Part shown: piece after piece, positions 61,701 to 64,000 of the stretch | Position numbering within the stretch: the stretch's first letter is position 1 | How the letters are laid out: each line of letters starts with the position of its first letter | Origin: Rhabdornis inornatus | Lineage: Eukaryota; Chordata; Aves; Passeriformes; Rhabdornithidae | DNA length: 64,000 nt | Reading direction: 5' to 3' | Assembly (NCBI GenBank): GCA_013397075.1 | Contig: VWZS01007432.1 | Coordinates: 1,349,565 to 1,413,564, forward strand | Notes under the pieces: generated by a model | The model's input: only the letters and a program-made list of their open reading frames with translations | Databases searched by the model: none | What the model was told of the DNA's origin: nothing | Made by a program: the position numbers and the translations under genes

Positions 61701-62616
61701 AAGTATGTATCACCTGTAATTACTTCTTGGGAAGCCACCTGATGTCAATGTTAATGTTTTTAGAAAACATTCAGCTCCTATTTAAGACTATTTTGGTCTT
61801 TTTGATTTTTTGTGTGACTGTCAGAGTTCAGTTTCTTTAGCTGCAGCAGTTAATCAGCATTTAAAATCTCGTATATTATTTCCACTGGGGAGACTGACAA
61901 AGATGCCACCCGTACTTTCCTTTTTTAGACAAGGAGAACATCAGTTCTGCAACATTTTTCCCCAACCAGACCTGTTATGTATTTCTTCCACGAGCATCTC
62001 ACTGTGCCTTTTAAGATTTCATGCTGTGTAATTAATTTTGAATAAATGCTACCCCTGAAAGGTTAAAACTAAAAGCAGCTAAACTGCTCACATCAAAGCC
62101 AATACAAGTAAGCCTCCACTGGGGACTGAAGGAAGTAGTTTTGTAACTCAGATTTTGGGGGGAAAGGAGCACAAAGTCGAAACCGAAGTATTTAGAAGTG
62201 CAGAGAGGGAAAGTAACTTCTTTCATAGAGCAGCTTTATATTAAGTCAGTAACACTGGCTGCAACAGAATTGAAACTTTGTATAAAGGCACTATTGTGCA
62301 TGGAAAACTTGTTAAATAAATAGGAAAGGAGGAAAGAAGATGCTAAGGTAGAATCATTCTGGGGTTTTTAAGTTACAGCTAACGTTTCAATGCTTTTTTT
62401 TATAATTTATACCACTTCTTTAGGGACTTTCTTAAACAGAATTTTCTCATATTTTAGATGCCTCAGTTTCGACCTTTTGACAGGGAGCTTCATGTGCATC
62501 TCCCAGATTCTCAGACAAGTCTGGCAGCTGAAGCTCTACCCCAGATTCCCACTGTCTGGAAGCTGAAGTGCTTGTTTTGTAGTTGGGATGCATCTGTAGA
62601 TATAACACTTCCACGT
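49791..62616. other. Intergenic
   Basis: Nearly 13 kb of AT-rich sequence with no recognisable coding exon on either strand. The longest frames (for example 54023-54376 and 60319-60687, both plus) look like chance openings, with low-complexity or unmatched sequence. A small T-rich tandem at 52393-52427 and A tracts near 56810 are the only repeats noted. Confidence 0.65.
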
Positions 62617-62656
62617 CCATCCATCCATCCATCCATCCATCCATCCATCCATCCAT
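62617..62656. repeat. CCAT microsatellite (10 copies)
   Basis: Ten perfect CCAT units (ATGG on the other strand). It is likely polymorphic in length. The Met-Asp-Gly-Trp frame it creates on the minus strand is an artefact of the repeat. Confidence 0.97.
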
Positions 62657-64000
62657 CCCTGCTGTGGTTGTAGATGCCTCAGCCTGATTATTCTCCAGCT
62701 TCTCATCAGGTCCAGTTGATTTCAGGTTGATATGTGATATTAATCTAGTATTTCATTTTTCATTCTTGCCATCTTTAATAAACACACTGACAGTCCTGGC
62801 AGTGCTGAAACATGATCTTCTGAGCAGCATCCCCGTGTCTCTCCCAAGCCTTTGCTGCCAGTTCCCCTGTACCTCCATCTCCTGTGGATGTTTACACCTG
62901 CAGGTCAGTAACAGTATTTCTGAAACCTCTTTTCCCCTGACTGTTTTCCACGACTGCCTCTTTCACATGAGGAACTGAAAAGCTTTGACAGCTGCTGAAT
63001 ATTGAATTGCAGATCCTTCTGCTTGGTTTGCAGAATCTCACACTCTCAAGAGTTCAGATACTGCTTGAGACAAACTCTCACTTTGAAGACCAATTCAAGC
63101 GGAGTTATTTTAAGCCAATATATACTCTGTTTGCTAGAAGATGTCCTGCTGAGCAGGAGAGATTTGTATTTTGAAAAAGTCAAATCAGATCGATCAGGCT
63201 CAGCTTCAGACTCTCCAGCATCAGATTTCTATCTCCTGACTAAGCCAACTTCTTCCACTAGAGGTTTATTTTGCTCCCAGCTCAACTAATTATTTTTCCA
63301 ACCTGATCATGTTGCATATATGCAATCTCAGTTGAATTTCCATCACCTGTTGAATCATTCCCTGTGTCTTCCCTTCCTTCTGCTTTTAATTTTCTATTTT
63401 CAGGATTACCTTCTCCTTTAGGAGAGAACGGACAAGTATCATCATAAGGGTTTCATTCTTACATGGTTGGCAGCACCTTTAGCCCACTAAAAATTTGCTT
63501 TAGACACAGTTCAGCATTCAGGACATTAATTGCAAACACCAACTCATTAGTGCACATCCAGGCCTCACTCTGCCTTCAGGAACTCCTGTATGTTAGGCAA
63601 TGCAAACTTAAAACAGATAAACAAATAAATACTTTAGTACACTAACTCTATCATTCAACCAGAAGGAATGTAAGAAGAGATAGGCAGAATTTTCTCCTCA
63701 GAATGTCCATCAAATTTAGTATTTTACAGAATTTTACTATGCTTTGGATATTGGGATTTCTTATATGATTTGAAGTAATTTCTCCCCTTTTTTTTTTTTT
63801 TTTGTCTCATCTTTGTAAAAGAACTTTGCAATAGGAGAGTTAATCTCTGTTTCTGAACTTGTTTTGGTATGGAAAGAAATTATTCTGTATATTGAAGGTG
63901 AATTTTAGATTTTTTTTTTTAATCCTTTTATTCCAGTACCTGCATGAACATATTGATCAGGCCACAGCTACTCAGGACTTGTTAGAATGAACCTGTAGTT
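62657..64000. other. Intergenic, right end of window
   Basis: AT-rich non-coding sequence with a T16 run at 63788-63803. No gene was recognised. Confidence 0.65.

Noticed and set aside
62447..62656. Minus-strand frame beginning with repeated Met-Asp-Gly-Trp
   Set aside because: It is only the translated CCAT/ATGG microsatellite followed by unmatched sequence.
1..64000. CRISPR arrays, operons, tRNA genes
   Set aside because: No regularly spaced direct repeats with spacers and no cloverleaf with A and B boxes were seen. The window is vertebrate nuclear DNA.

Overview
This is a stretch of vertebrate nuclear DNA, most likely from a bird. It is AT-rich, has very little coding sequence, and carries intron-split genes with GT-AG junctions, AATAAA poly(A) signals and one CpG-island promoter. 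The main gene is PPARA (peroxisome proliferator-activated receptor alpha) on the minus strand. Its six coding exons join in frame to exactly 468 codons, the same length as the human protein, and the protein reads like the avian form.

Layout from left to right. Positions 1-5449 look like intron of CDPF1 (plus strand), whose last coding exon is at 5450-5683. Its upstream exons were not found and probably lie left of the window. CDPF1 and PPARA converge tail to tail, the same order as on human chromosome 22. Between about 5.7 and 7.3 kb lie the two 3' ends, with several poly(A) signals on both strands. The PPARA 3' UTR probably runs from 15545 down to about 7275 (8.3 kb), and the coding exons occupy 15546-25112. 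A long 5' intron region (25150-40831) holds a secondary GC-rich patch at 35.7-36.05 kb and a possible non-coding exon at 36.7 kb. The main CpG-island promoter with a likely first exon is at 40.8-41.4 kb. Directly upstream is a nested 9/36-bp minisatellite (41404-41840), then a second GC-rich block to about 42.02 kb.

From 42 to 64 kb I see no protein-coding gene. The sequence there is ordinary AT-rich intergenic DNA with a few simple and tandem repeats. In mammals this flank leads to the let-7a-3/let-7b host gene, but no let-7 hairpin was seen here.

No unknown multi-gene system is visible. The points most worth a second look are: an A8 tract in the last CDPF1 exon that may hide a frameshift; a duplicated 29-bp unit that carries a strong minus-strand 5' splice site in each copy; a microsatellite that would read as an AU-rich element in the PPARA 3' UTR; a palindromic two-way poly(A) signal between the convergent genes; and the minisatellite against the PPARA promoter.
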